A DNA stretch of 64,000 nt from an uncultured Verrucomicrobiota bacterium (lineage in GTDB: Bacteria > Verrucomicrobiota > Verrucomicrobiia > Verrucomicrobiales > Verrucomicrobiaceae). The stretch lies in the NCBI GenBank assembly GCA_903848465.1, contig CAINGK010000173.1:1-64000 (forward strand), in the 5' to 3' direction. Every line of letters begins with the position of its first letter. The first letter of the stretch is position 1. The notes beneath the pieces are model-generated. The model ran no database searches and was not told the origin of the DNA. It saw nothing but the letters and a program-made list of their open reading frames with translations. Of this stretch, positions 1 to 9,421 are shown in pieces. The position numbers were made by a program, and so were the translations under genes.

Positions 1-22
1 CACTACCTATATATAGGTAGTG
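1..22. repeat. Perfect 22-bp palindrome cactacctatatataggtagtg
   Basis: The sequence equals its own reverse complement; it is followed by a tandem 8-mer (tgagcctg x2, 21-36). Confidence 0.9.
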
Positions 23-124
23 AGCCTGTGAGCCTGTACCATACCTATCCAATGGGGATTGAAACCACCGCCGCCAACCCCACGGGTACGCGCGTCTCGC
101 GGCGGCTTTCATGAAGCGCTCCGG

Positions 125-1303
125 TTACAGGCGGATGTAGATCTTGCGGCGGTACATCCACAGCAGGGCCAGCCAGAACATCAGGAAGGTGATGGCACCT
201 ATCAGCACCGGTTGCAGCTCGGGGCCGAAGATTTGGAAGATGCGGGTGCCGAAGTGCCTTTTCAGCGTCTCAGAACTCCAGACATCCAGCGTGTGGCGCA
301 TCACATACATGGCCAGCGAGTTCACACCGATGACCACAAAGGGGAAGGACCAGCGCCGCCACTGCTTGACGTCGATGATTTGATACAGGGCTGCCAAAAT
401 GAGCAGGCAGCAGCCGCCGCTGAAGAACACCCAGGCCGGTGTCCACAAACGCTTCACGATGGGGCAGATGCCGCCGATGTGCAGCAGGACACTGAAGACA
501 AGGCATGCCAGCCCTGCGAGGGCGAGTTGCTTGACGGGCTTGGCGGTTTGTTTGAGCCAAGTGCCAGCCATCAGGCCGAGAATCATGGTGCCGATGGTGG
601 GGATGAAGTTCAGCGTGCTGTAACCACCGAGATAGCCTCGGTACGGGTTTTCGCGTGGGAACTCATTGAGGAGCCAGCGGTCAAAGTACCAGCCCGCATT
701 GCGGTTGTGGTTCCAGTGGGCGAAAAAGCCGGTGAAGTCATGCTGCCAGCCTTCGGGAGTGTTGAAGTCCACGGGATTGGCATGCGGTGGCATGATGGGG
801 AAGAAGGCATAGATCGACCATGAGGCGATGAGGAGGATGGCAAACCAGACCCAGCGCGTGCGGGTGCCGCAGTAAGCCAGGGCGAAGACTGCCATGTAAC
901 CGAGACCGGTCTGGGTCAGGGTTTCATCGAAGGTCCAGTTCGTCATGTCATAGTCCACACTGCGCAGGAAAATGCCGAGGCAGATCAGCGCCACGGAGCG
1001 CCACAGAGCATGCAGCGTCATGTGCCACTGCGACTGGCCTTTGCTTGAGCGGGCGGTAACGGAGAAGACCAGCGAGGCCCCAGTCAAAAAGGCAAAGGAG
1101 GGATGGATCAGGTCGTTGAGCGAGCAGCCTACCCAGGGGATGTGGGAGGAGTGGTGGCCGAGGAACTGCCAGATGGCGCTGCTGGGGAAGTGGGTAGCCA
1201 CTTCATCAAGCTGCAGCAGGCGCAGACCGAGCAGAAACATGACGATGCCGCGATAGACATCTAGCGAGCCGATACGTGCAGACGTGGCGGACGGAGTGTT
1301 CAA
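125..1303 (-). CDS. Multi-pass membrane protein, DUF5009/heparan-alpha-glucosaminide N-acetyltransferase-like acyltransferase
   Basis: ORF 125..1402; N-terminal RIGSLDVYRGIVMFLLGLRL and many hydrophobic segments. The start at 1303 (TTG) is chosen to avoid overlap with the upstream gene; the ORF extends to 1402. Confidence 0.75.
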   Translation of the reverse strand: MNTPSATSARIGSLDVYRGIVMFLLGLRLLQLDEVATHFPSSAIWQFLGHHSSHIPWVGCSLNDLIHPSFAFLTGASLVFSVTARSSKGQSQWHMTLHALWRSVALICLGIFLRSVDYDMTNWTFDETLTQTGLGYMAVFALAYCGTRTRWVWFAILLIASWSIYAFFPIMPPHANPVDFNTPEGWQHDFTGFFAHWNHNRNAGWYFDRWLLNEFPRENPYRGYLGGYSTLNFIPTIGTMILGLMAGTWLKQTAKPVKQLALAGLACLVFSVLLHIGGICPIVKRLWTPAWVFFSGGCCLLILAALYQIIDVKQWRRWSFPFVVIGVNSLAMYVMRHTLDVWSSETLKRHFGTRIFQIFGPELQPVLIGAITFLMFWLALLWMYRRKIYIRL

Positions 1304-1313
1304 GGTGGGTGGT

Positions 1314-1790
1314 TTAATAGTAGTGCTCCAGCTTGCGTCTGCTGACGCGGTCGAGGCTGGCGACATTGGGGATAAGATAGCGCGTGTTGCGGCGGTCCAC
1401 AATCACGAGGCGACCATGGCCAAGATTTTGGATGCTTTCATCCGTCTCTACGCCAAAGCTGGTATCGCCACGATCCGTGGTGACGTGCCATTCATGACCG
1501 TCCGCAAGCCGCACGATGCGGTGGATTACCTGAATGATGGGGACAAAGTCGCGCCGGGCTAGAGTCTCGAGCAGGACGGAGCGCGAAGGCTCGGGCAGGG
1601 TCTGCGGGTCTTCGATGCACACAATTTCACGCGCACCTTCGGACTGGATGGAGACCCAGAAGTCTTTATCGGTCAGAGGAAAAAGCTTCGCCGGGTGTAC
1701 ATTGACGTGCCGTACGCCCGCTTGATCCACCAGCACGAGGCGACCGCTCTCATCCTTGCTAAATTCAATGTTTGGCAGTGGCGTGCTCAT
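1314..1790 (-). CDS. DUF1854 family protein, cyanophycin-metabolism associated
   Basis: 158 aa ORF with DUF1854-like VNVHPAKLFPLTDKDFWVSI and VIVDRRNTRYLIPNVASLD; overlaps the ABC exporter gene by 4 bp and sits next to cphA. Confidence 0.75.
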   Translation of the reverse strand: MSTPLPNIEFSKDESGRLVLVDQAGVRHVNVHPAKLFPLTDKDFWVSIQSEGAREIVCIEDPQTLPEPSRSVLLETLARRDFVPIIQVIHRIVRLADGHEWHVTTDRGDTSFGVETDESIQNLGHGRLVIVDRRNTRYLIPNVASLDRVSRRKLEHYY

Positions 1791-4045
1791 GCGTTGTTCA
1801 CCTCCAACATGGCCTGATGCAGTCGCGCGTAGGTGCCGCTGCTGTGCAGGAGTTCCTCATGCGAGCCGATTTCCTTGATCCGGCCTTCTTCGATCACCAC
1901 GAGCCGGTTGGCCTTGCGCAGGGTGCCCAGTCGGTGCGCGATGGCGATGGTCGTGCGGCCGCGGACGAGATGGTCCAGCGCGGCCTGAATTTCACGCTCG
2001 GTTTCGGTGTCCACGGATGAGGTGGCCTCGTCCAGAATTAAAATGGCGGGATCGACCAGCAGCGCACGGGCGATGCTGATGCGCTGGCGCTCCCCGCCGG
2101 AGAGCTGCTGGCCGCGCTCTCCCACCAGGGAATCATAGGAGTCCGCCAGGCGCATGATGAAGTCATGCGCGCGTGCCGCACGCGCCGCCGCGACGATCTC
2201 AGCCCGAGTCGCATCCGGTTTCCCATAGGCGATGTTTTCCGCGATGGTGCCGTAGAAGAGGTACGGCTCCTGGAGCACGAGTCCGAGGTTGCGGCGGTAG
2301 TCCACCACATCGACATCGCTCAAATTGAAGCCATCCACCAGCACGGCACCTTCGCTGACTTCGAAGAAGCGGCAGGCGAGGTTCACCAGCGTGGTTTTGC
2401 CTGCACCGCTCGGCCCCACAAAGCCCACCATCTCGCCGGGGGCGATTTTCAAACTGATGCCACGAATGATCTCACGCGAGCCGTAGCGGAATTTCACATC
2501 GCGGAACTCGATTTCTCCGCGCAGGCGGCCCACCTTGATGGCGTTGCGCTGCACCGGCACGTCCGGCTTCACATCCAGCACGTCAAACACGCGGTGCGCA
2601 CTGGCGGCGGCACGCTGCATGGAGGCGGTGAAGCGGCTCATGGAGTCCATGCGCTCATAGAAACTGCTGATATAAAGCACAAAGCCAGTCAGCACCCCTA
2701 CGGTGATGCTGTCATGCGCCACACTCCAGGCTCCGACCGCCCAGACGATCAGCAGACCGATGTCGGTCAGCAGCTTGATCATCGGGGTGAAGAACGACCA
2801 GGTCTTGTTCACGCGGTCGTTGGTGTCAAAGATGTGCTTGTCCGCCACGCGGAAGCGTTCGATTTCACGCTGCTCCTGCGCGAAGGCTTTGACCACGCGC
2901 ACGCCGGGGATCGTGTCTGCCAGCACGCTGGTGAGCTGGCTGCCCGCACGGCTGGCGGCGGCAAACCCGCCGCGCAGGTGCTCGCGCACGCGCTGCACCA
3001 GCCAGGCGACGACGGGCACCGGCCCCAGCGCAGCCACGGCCAGCACTGGATTGATGCTGAACAGAATGACCGCTGTGAAGATGAATTGCAGTACGTCGCA
3101 GAAAAAGTCGATGAAGTTCACCGAAATGAACAAGGACAGATGCTCCGTGTCCGAACCAATGCGCGAGATGAGGTCGCCGGTGCGCTTGCGGTTGAAGTAG
3201 GTGAGGGACAGCCGCTGCAAGTGCTCAAAGGTCTCCCGCCGCATGCGACTGGTCACATGCTCAGCGATGCGCGCTACCACGAAGGTTTTCCCCCAGTTCA
3301 GCGCCCAGGTCAGCACGGCGGCCAGCGCCAGTTCGCTGATGAAAATGTAAACCTTATGCACCTGCACCAGCTCAGTCTGGCTCTGGAGCGGGATGAGCAC
3401 GTCATCCACCAGCGCCATGGTGAGCCAGGGGGCGATCATCTGCGCGCCGGTGCTCGCCATGGTGAGCACCAGCCCGAGAAAGAGTAGGCGGTACCAAGGG
3501 CGGGCAAAGCTCACCAGGCGCAGCAGCGGCTTGCCACGCACGATGTCGCTTTCCAATTCTTCGGCGGAGAAGATTTCCTCCTCGTCGTCCACGACTTCGT
3601 TGCTGCCGATGGCTGCGCCATGGTCACCGCCGTTGAGAAGCCGACACTGCTCCCTGAACCGAGCCATAAAGCCCTCTGCCTCGCGCAGACAGCCGGAGGT
3701 CACCCGCCACTGGCCCAGCGGCTTGCCATCCACGCCCATCAGGTGGAGTGCGATGGTGGCCCCCATTTCCTCCAGCTTGAATTCATGCAGTGCTGCCAGC
3801 TTCCAGGCGTGAAAGCGCGGCTGCCCCGTGCCTGCTGCCTCAAAGTTCAGCAGGCGGGTATTGGTCAGCAGGATCAGACCGTGCCCGAAATGCAGTCCTG
3901 CGTCCAGATCTGTCATCAGACGTGCAACCGTGCGCTCACCGGATGCCAGTTTGGACTCGGCATGCTGAAGCAGGAGGTCGGGAAGATCTTGGATGAGGGG
4001 ACGCGGCAAAATAAGGTTGGATCGTGGAACCCACCGAAAGTCCAA
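1787..4045 (-). CDS. ABC transporter permease/ATP-binding fusion (exporter type) with extra N-terminal domain, cyanophycin-associated
   Basis: 752 aa; Walker A GPSGAGKTT, signature LSGGERQRISIARALL, Walker B ILILDEATSSVD; about 150 soluble residues precede the TM domain. TTG start. Confidence 0.85.
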   Translation of the reverse strand: MDFRWVPRSNLILPRPLIQDLPDLLLQHAESKLASGERTVARLMTDLDAGLHFGHGLILLTNTRLLNFEAAGTGQPRFHAWKLAALHEFKLEEMGATIALHLMGVDGKPLGQWRVTSGCLREAEGFMARFREQCRLLNGGDHGAAIGSNEVVDDEEEIFSAEELESDIVRGKPLLRLVSFARPWYRLLFLGLVLTMASTGAQMIAPWLTMALVDDVLIPLQSQTELVQVHKVYIFISELALAAVLTWALNWGKTFVVARIAEHVTSRMRRETFEHLQRLSLTYFNRKRTGDLISRIGSDTEHLSLFISVNFIDFFCDVLQFIFTAVILFSINPVLAVAALGPVPVVAWLVQRVREHLRGGFAAASRAGSQLTSVLADTIPGVRVVKAFAQEQREIERFRVADKHIFDTNDRVNKTWSFFTPMIKLLTDIGLLIVWAVGAWSVAHDSITVGVLTGFVLYISSFYERMDSMSRFTASMQRAAASAHRVFDVLDVKPDVPVQRNAIKVGRLRGEIEFRDVKFRYGSREIIRGISLKIAPGEMVGFVGPSGAGKTTLVNLACRFFEVSEGAVLVDGFNLSDVDVVDYRRNLGLVLQEPYLFYGTIAENIAYGKPDATRAEIVAAARAARAHDFIMRLADSYDSLVGERGQQLSGGERQRISIARALLVDPAILILDEATSSVDTETEREIQAALDHLVRGRTTIAIAHRLGTLRKANRLVVIEEGRIKEIGSHEELLHSSGTYARLHQAMLEVNNA

Positions 4046-4182
4046 TGTAACGGAAGCTTGTCAAACTGGTGCGGAGATTTCCCCAAAGGATGCAGGAACA
4101 CCGCTGTCATCTCAATTCCCACCGAGGTTTCCCTTGACCTGTCGCAGGTCTGGGGACAATTCCGCGCATTCCCTTTTGTCGC

Positions 4183-6789
4183 TTGCCCCACTCTGCTCCA
4201 TCCAGCGAACTCCGCTCCACCCTTGTTCGCAAAATCCTAGCGTTGCGCGGCCCGAATCTTTGGGCGCGTGAGACTGTTCTGGAATGTAAGGTGGAGTTTC
4301 CAGAACTGACCGACCATGTGGCCAACTGGCGCTCCTGGCTGCTCTCCTGGCTGCCAGCGCTAGCCCCCCAGCTCAGTGAAATCAGCGTCACCCCCCAGGC
4401 GGAAGCTTTGGCAACCCTGCTGCAGTCCATCACGCTGCATCTGCAAAGCCGCACGGATCTTCAGGTGAGCTTTGGCAAGCTGATGCCGACCTCGCAGCCC
4501 CTGACGTATCGCATCATCACCCAGTTCGATGAGGAATCCGTGGCCCGTGCGGCCTTCGAACTCGCGCGGCGTTTGATCGACGCCGCGCTGTTTGGCCAGA
4601 CGCTGGATGTGAATGCGGCCATCACCGGGCTGAACGAACTTGCCCAGGAGGTCTGCCTCGGACCCAGCACCCGTGCGATGGTCGATGCCGCACGCCTGCG
4701 TGGCATCCCGGTACACCGCCTCACTGAAGGTAGCCTAGTCCAGCTTGGCTGGGGTTCCAAACAGCGGAAAATCCTGGCCGCTGCCACCAGTCAGACGAGC
4801 GCGATTTCGGAGGACATCGTCCAGGATAAAGACTTCACGCTGCGCCTGCTCAATGAAATTGGCTTGCCGGTGCCGCAGGGCCGCCCGGTGAAGAATGCTG
4901 AAGACGCCTGGGCTGCCGCCAACGAAATCGGCCTGCCGGTGGTCGTGAAACCTTTGGATGGGAATCAAGGGCGCGGCGTCGCTTTGAACCTGTACACCCG
5001 TGAGCAAGTCATCACCGCCTATGCCGCCGCCCGTGAGGAAAGCCGGTCGGTCATCGTGGAGCAGTTTGCCGAAGGGGAAGACTACCGGGTGCTCGTGATT
5101 GGGCGTGAACTCATCGCCGTTTCCCGGCGTTACCCCGCGCACGTCGTTGGCGATGGCGAGCACACCATCCAAGAACTCATTGCCGAAAAGAACCGGGACC
5201 CGCGCCGCGCCGCTGACCACGCCGCTGCTTTGAGCCGCATACGCATTGATGCCGTCGCTCTTGCGGTGCTCTCCGAGCAGGGAGTCACGCCTGAATCCAT
5301 TCCCGAAAAAGACCGGATGATCCTCATCCGCCTCAACGCCAACCTCAGCACCGGCGGCACGGCCGTGGATTGCACGGCTGAAGTGCATCCAACGATCTGT
5401 GCGGCGGCGGTCGAAGCGGCGCAAATGGTCGGCCTCAACATCTGCGGCCTGGACATGATCGCGCCCGACATCACGCAGCCCCTGAGTCCGCGCAACGGCG
5501 TCATCATTGAGCTGAATGCACGGCCTGGACTGCGCATGCACCTGTATCCTTCCGAAGGGGAGCCGCGTCCCGTGGGCAAAGCGGTGATCGACACCATGTT
5601 TGCCCCTGAGTGCCGTGGCCGCATCCCCATAGTGGCCGTGACTGGGGTGAATGGGAAAACCACCACGACTCGCTTCATTGCGCATCTGCTTTCTCAAAAC
5701 CAATGGCGTGTGGGTCTGACAAGCACGGACGGTGTCTTTGTCGGTAACCGGATGATTGACAGCGGGGACTGCAGCGGCCCCAAGAGCGCCCGCAGCATTC
5801 TTTCCTACCCCTTGTGTGATGCCGCCGTGCTGGAAACCGCGCGTGGCGGCATTTTGCGCGAAGGCCTCGCCTTTGACCACTGCGACGTCGCCGTCGTCAC
5901 CAACATCGGTGCGGGCGACCACCTGGGCATCAATGAAATCGACACCCCAGAGCAACTGGCCGAGGTGAAGCAGTGCATCGTCGCCGCCGTGTCTGCGGAC
6001 GGTACCGCCGTCTTGAACGCCGCCGATCCGCTCGTCGTGAAAATGGCGGAGACCTATCCGCGCAAGACGATCTTCTTTGCCCTGGATGGTGAAAACGCCG
6101 TCATCGTCCTGCACCGGATCAAAGGTGAACGCGCTATTTTTGTGCGCAATGGACACATCGTCCGCGCCACCGGCCCCGTTGAAGAGGTGTTCATGCCCTT
6201 GAGTGAAGTCCCTCTCACCCTGGGTGGGCGCATTGGTTTCCAGATTGAAAACACCCTCGCAGCCGTCGCGGCTGCATGGGCGCTGGGCATCGACGACGAT
6301 CTCATCCGCCAAGGAGCACGCAGCTTTGTCCCCAGCCTGGATCAAAATGCCGGACGCTTCAACGTGCTCGATCTGAATGGCATCACCGTCATCGTCGATT
6401 ATGGTCACAATGTGGATGCCCTTCGCGCCTTGCTCGACGGCCTGCGCCAGTTCAGCAATCCGCGCCGCATTGTCGTTTACAGCTCCGCTGGCGACCGCCG
6501 TGACAGCGACATCATTGAGCAGGGCCGCATGCTGGGGACGGAATTTGATGAAGCCTGGCTCTACGAAGGTGACTATGTGCGCGGTCGTGAATCCGGCGAG
6601 ATCATGAAGCTGCTCGCCACCGGCCTGGAAAACGCCCCGCGCACCCGCCGCGTCGAGTCCATTCTCGGCCATTTGAAATCCGTCGATCTGGCGCTCGCAT
6701 CTGCCCAAGCGGGAGATTTGCTGATGATTCAGGCCGATACGGCGGACGAAACCGTGCAGTACTTGAAAGAAAAGTACGGCGCGAAATGA
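4183..6789 (+). CDS. cphA: Cyanophycin synthetase
   Basis: 868 aa; LALRGPNLWARETVLE N-terminus, ATP-grasp region (GNQGRGVALNL, VIVEQFAEGEDYRVLVI), Mur-ligase P-loop GVNGKTTTTRFI. TTG start. Confidence 0.92.
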   Translation: MPHSAPSSELRSTLVRKILALRGPNLWARETVLECKVEFPELTDHVANWRSWLLSWLPALAPQLSEISVTPQAEALATLLQSITLHLQSRTDLQVSFGKLMPTSQPLTYRIITQFDEESVARAAFELARRLIDAALFGQTLDVNAAITGLNELAQEVCLGPSTRAMVDAARLRGIPVHRLTEGSLVQLGWGSKQRKILAAATSQTSAISEDIVQDKDFTLRLLNEIGLPVPQGRPVKNAEDAWAAANEIGLPVVVKPLDGNQGRGVALNLYTREQVITAYAAAREESRSVIVEQFAEGEDYRVLVIGRELIAVSRRYPAHVVGDGEHTIQELIAEKNRDPRRAADHAAALSRIRIDAVALAVLSEQGVTPESIPEKDRMILIRLNANLSTGGTAVDCTAEVHPTICAAAVEAAQMVGLNICGLDMIAPDITQPLSPRNGVIIELNARPGLRMHLYPSEGEPRPVGKAVIDTMFAPECRGRIPIVAVTGVNGKTTTTRFIAHLLSQNQWRVGLTSTDGVFVGNRMIDSGDCSGPKSARSILSYPLCDAAVLETARGGILREGLAFDHCDVAVVTNIGAGDHLGINEIDTPEQLAEVKQCIVAAVSADGTAVLNAADPLVVKMAETYPRKTIFFALDGENAVIVLHRIKGERAIFVRNGHIVRATGPVEEVFMPLSEVPLTLGGRIGFQIENTLAAVAAAWALGIDDDLIRQGARSFVPSLDQNAGRFNVLDLNGITVIVDYGHNVDALRALLDGLRQFSNPRRIVVYSSAGDRRDSDIIEQGRMLGTEFDEAWLYEGDYVRGRESGEIMKLLATGLENAPRTRRVESILGHLKSVDLALASAQAGDLLMIQADTADETVQYLKEKYGAK

Positions 6790-6863
6790 TTTACGGCAGT
6801 TTCGGTCCGATGAAATGCTTGCCAGAGCACGCTGGATTCGGCTACTAGGAGCCTGCTCAAGCC

Positions 6864-7514
6864 ATGACCACAACTACCGCCACTCTCCTCAGCATTGCCT
6901 GCGGCTATCTTTGCGGCTCCGTGCCGTTCGGCTATCTCGCCGGACGGTTGAAAGGCATCGACATTCGTCAGCACGGCAGCGGCAACATCGGGGCCACCAA
7001 TGCCATCCGGGTGCTGGGGAAGGGAATCGGCATTCCGGTGTTCATTCTCGACATGCTCAAGGGCTGGCTGCCGATCTGGCTGGCGGCAGGGTGGATCGCT
7101 CATGCGGGTGCCGCGCCTGAAATGATTTCTGTCGGCAAAGTGCTGACGGGTTTCGCTGCGGTGATCGGTCACATGTTCACCTTCTGGCTCGGGTTCAAAG
7201 GCGGCAAAGGCATCGCTACGACCGGTGGTGTGTTGCTCGGTATTTCTCTGCCAGGGATGATCGGCGGGTGGATCGGGTTTCTCACGTTCCTTTTCGCATT
7301 TCGTTATGTCTCGCTGGGCTCCCTGGCGGCGGCGGTGGGGGTGCCCACGGCGATGGCCATTCAAATGTGGCGTGAGGGCCGCTGGGATTTCGTGCTGCTT
7401 GGCTTTGGCATCGTGGTGATGATTCTGGCCTTCATCCGGCATCGCGCGAACATCCAGCGCCTGATTGCGGGAACAGAGAGCAAGGCCTTCACCAAAAAGA
7501 AGCCGCAGCCATGA
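6864..7514 (+). CDS. plsY: Glycerol-3-phosphate acyltransferase PlsY
   Basis: GSVPFGYLAGRLKGIDIRQHGSGNIGATNAIRVLGK and GHMFTFWLGFKGGKGIATTGG motifs. Confidence 0.95.
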   Translation: MTTTTATLLSIACGYLCGSVPFGYLAGRLKGIDIRQHGSGNIGATNAIRVLGKGIGIPVFILDMLKGWLPIWLAAGWIAHAGAAPEMISVGKVLTGFAAVIGHMFTFWLGFKGGKGIATTGGVLLGISLPGMIGGWIGFLTFLFAFRYVSLGSLAAAVGVPTAMAIQMWREGRWDFVLLGFGIVVMILAFIRHRANIQRLIAGTESKAFTKKKPQP

Positions 7515-8512
7515 TCCAGAGCGCCACAGTCATCGGTGCTGGCAGTTGGGGCACCGCACTTGCAGCCCTCTTGTCCTGGCGTGGGCTGAAGGTGCAGTTT
7601 TGGGGGCGCGATGCTGAATTGATGGCACAGATTCGAGATACCCGCTGCAATGCGCGCTACCTGCCGGATCTGGTTCTTCCTCCTGAGGTCAACGTCACCG
7701 CAGATCTAGGAGCTTTGCAGCCAGCGGACATGCTGGTGTTTGTGATTCCGTCCAAGGCGATGCGTGGCACGGCAGAACTCGTGGCGCAAAGCCCGGCAGC
7801 ATCTCGGGCGCGGGTGCTGGTTTCCTGCGCCAAAGGCATCGAACTCGAAACGGGCCGCCGTATGAGCGAGATGATCGGTGAGTCCATTCCCGGTGTGCCG
7901 CTGGCGGTGCTGACGGGTCCGAACCACGCGGAAGAAGTGGCGCGTCAGCTTGCCACCGCCGCTGTGGTGGCCTGCGCGGAGGATGAAATCGCCAAAGCGG
8001 TGCAGTCCTGTTTCACACTGCCGTTCTTCCGTACTTACACCACCGACGACATCATTGGTGCCGAATGGGCCGGAGCGATGAAGAACCCCTATGCCATCGG
8101 CTCGGGCATCGCGCATGGCTTGAAACTTGGCGACAACACCCTCGCCGCGCTCATCACGCGCGCATTGGCGGAAATGGTGCGCCTGGGCGTGGCCGAAGGC
8201 GGCAAGGTGGAGACGTTTTATGGCCTGAGTGGCGTGGGGGACCTTATGGGCACCTGCTACTCGGTTCACAGCCGCAATCACCGCGTCGGGGTCATGCTAG
8301 GACAGGGGCGGCCACTGGATGAAATCATCGCCAGCACCCGCATGGTCGCTGAGGGCGTGCTGAACACCGCTAGTCTCCACCGTGCCGCCCAGGCCCGTGG
8401 CGTGCGCATGCCGCTGCTAGACGAGATCAACGCGGTGCTCCACCAAGGCAAATCCCCCAAAGAGGGAATGAAGGCCCTGCTTTCACGCGACCCACGGCCT
8501 GAGGCCGATTAA
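7511..8512 (+). CDS. gpsA: NAD(P)-dependent glycerol-3-phosphate dehydrogenase
   Basis: GAGSWGTALAALLSWRG, VLTGPNHAEEVA, AMKNPYAIGSGIAHGLKLGDNT, LSGVGDLMGTC; 4-bp overlap with plsY. Confidence 0.95.
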   Translation: MIQSATVIGAGSWGTALAALLSWRGLKVQFWGRDAELMAQIRDTRCNARYLPDLVLPPEVNVTADLGALQPADMLVFVIPSKAMRGTAELVAQSPAASRARVLVSCAKGIELETGRRMSEMIGESIPGVPLAVLTGPNHAEEVARQLATAAVVACAEDEIAKAVQSCFTLPFFRTYTTDDIIGAEWAGAMKNPYAIGSGIAHGLKLGDNTLAALITRALAEMVRLGVAEGGKVETFYGLSGVGDLMGTCYSVHSRNHRVGVMLGQGRPLDEIIASTRMVAEGVLNTASLHRAAQARGVRMPLLDEINAVLHQGKSPKEGMKALLSRDPRPEAD

Positions 8513-8520
8513 ACATCCCC

Positions 8521-9378
8521 ATGGCTGATTTACACGGTTACGAACTCCTCGATAGCGGCGCATTTCAAAAGCTGGAGCGCTTTGGCAGCGTCGTGCTCTC
8601 ACGTCCCTGCGCCCAGGCGGTCTGGCAGCAGACCCGGCCTAAAGCTGACTGGCAGAAAGTCACTGCCACCTTTTTCCGTGATGGCGGCAATCAATGGCGT
8701 GGGCGCGACAATCTGCCAGAGACTTGGGCCATTGAGGTCGATGGCACCAAGTTTCAGCTCAGCTCAACCGACTTCGGCCACCTCGGCATCTTTCCCGAAC
8801 AGCGTGACCAATGGCGGCGCATCCGCGAAGTCTGCACGGAGTACGCCAAACGCCACAACCGCCCGGCGCGGGTGCTGAATCTCTTTGCCTACTCGGGTGG
8901 TAGCACCTTGGCAGCGGCACTCGCTGGGGCGGAGGTTTGCCATGTGGATGCCTCCAAGGGCATGGTCGATTGGGCGCGCAAGAACGCGGCGCTCAATGGC
9001 CTGGAAGAAAAGCCGGTGCGCTGGATCGTGGATGACGTGACCAAGTTTCTGGAGCGTGAACTGCGGCGCGACCGGCAGTACGATCTGCTCATTCTTGATC
9101 CGCCGAGCTATGGCCGTGGCGCGAAAGGGGAGGTCTTCAAAATCGAAAACGACCTGCCACCGCTGCTTTCGCTGCTGTGCAAACTGATGTCGCCTGAACC
9201 GCTCGGCGTACTGCTGTCCTGCCACACGCCGGAACTGACGCCCATATCGCTGCATCACCTGCTGCAGCAGCAGTTTGGCCGCAATGGCGGCAAGGTGGAG
9301 CATGGCGAGATGCAACTCCGTGGCGCAGTCGGAGTCCTGCCCCTGCCTAGCGGCAGCTTTGCCTGGTGGCTGGCGTGA
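8521..9378 (+). CDS. Class I SAM-dependent methyltransferase (rRNA methyltransferase-like)
   Basis: VLNLFAYSGGSTLAAALAGAEVCHVDASKGMVDWARKNAALNG and catalytic-type LILDPPSYGRG. Confidence 0.85.
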   Translation: MADLHGYELLDSGAFQKLERFGSVVLSRPCAQAVWQQTRPKADWQKVTATFFRDGGNQWRGRDNLPETWAIEVDGTKFQLSSTDFGHLGIFPEQRDQWRRIREVCTEYAKRHNRPARVLNLFAYSGGSTLAAALAGAEVCHVDASKGMVDWARKNAALNGLEEKPVRWIVDDVTKFLERELRRDRQYDLLILDPPSYGRGAKGEVFKIENDLPPLLSLLCKLMSPEPLGVLLSCHTPELTPISLHHLLQQQFGRNGGKVEHGEMQLRGAVGVLPLPSGSFAWWLA

Positions 9379-9421
9379 TTGAGCATTCGACATTCCGCCT
9401 TCGGCATTCGACAATTCCGCA

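Noticed and set aside
2165-3487. 440-aa plus-strand ORF opposite the ABC exporter
   Set aside because: Shadow ORF; composition is His/Gln/Arg-rich and low in conserved motifs, while the opposite strand has full Walker motifs.
4735-6873. 712-aa minus-strand ORF opposite cphA
   Set aside because: It is antisense to a well-supported cphA; long shadow ORFs are expected in GC-rich DNA and the translation lacks recognisable motifs.
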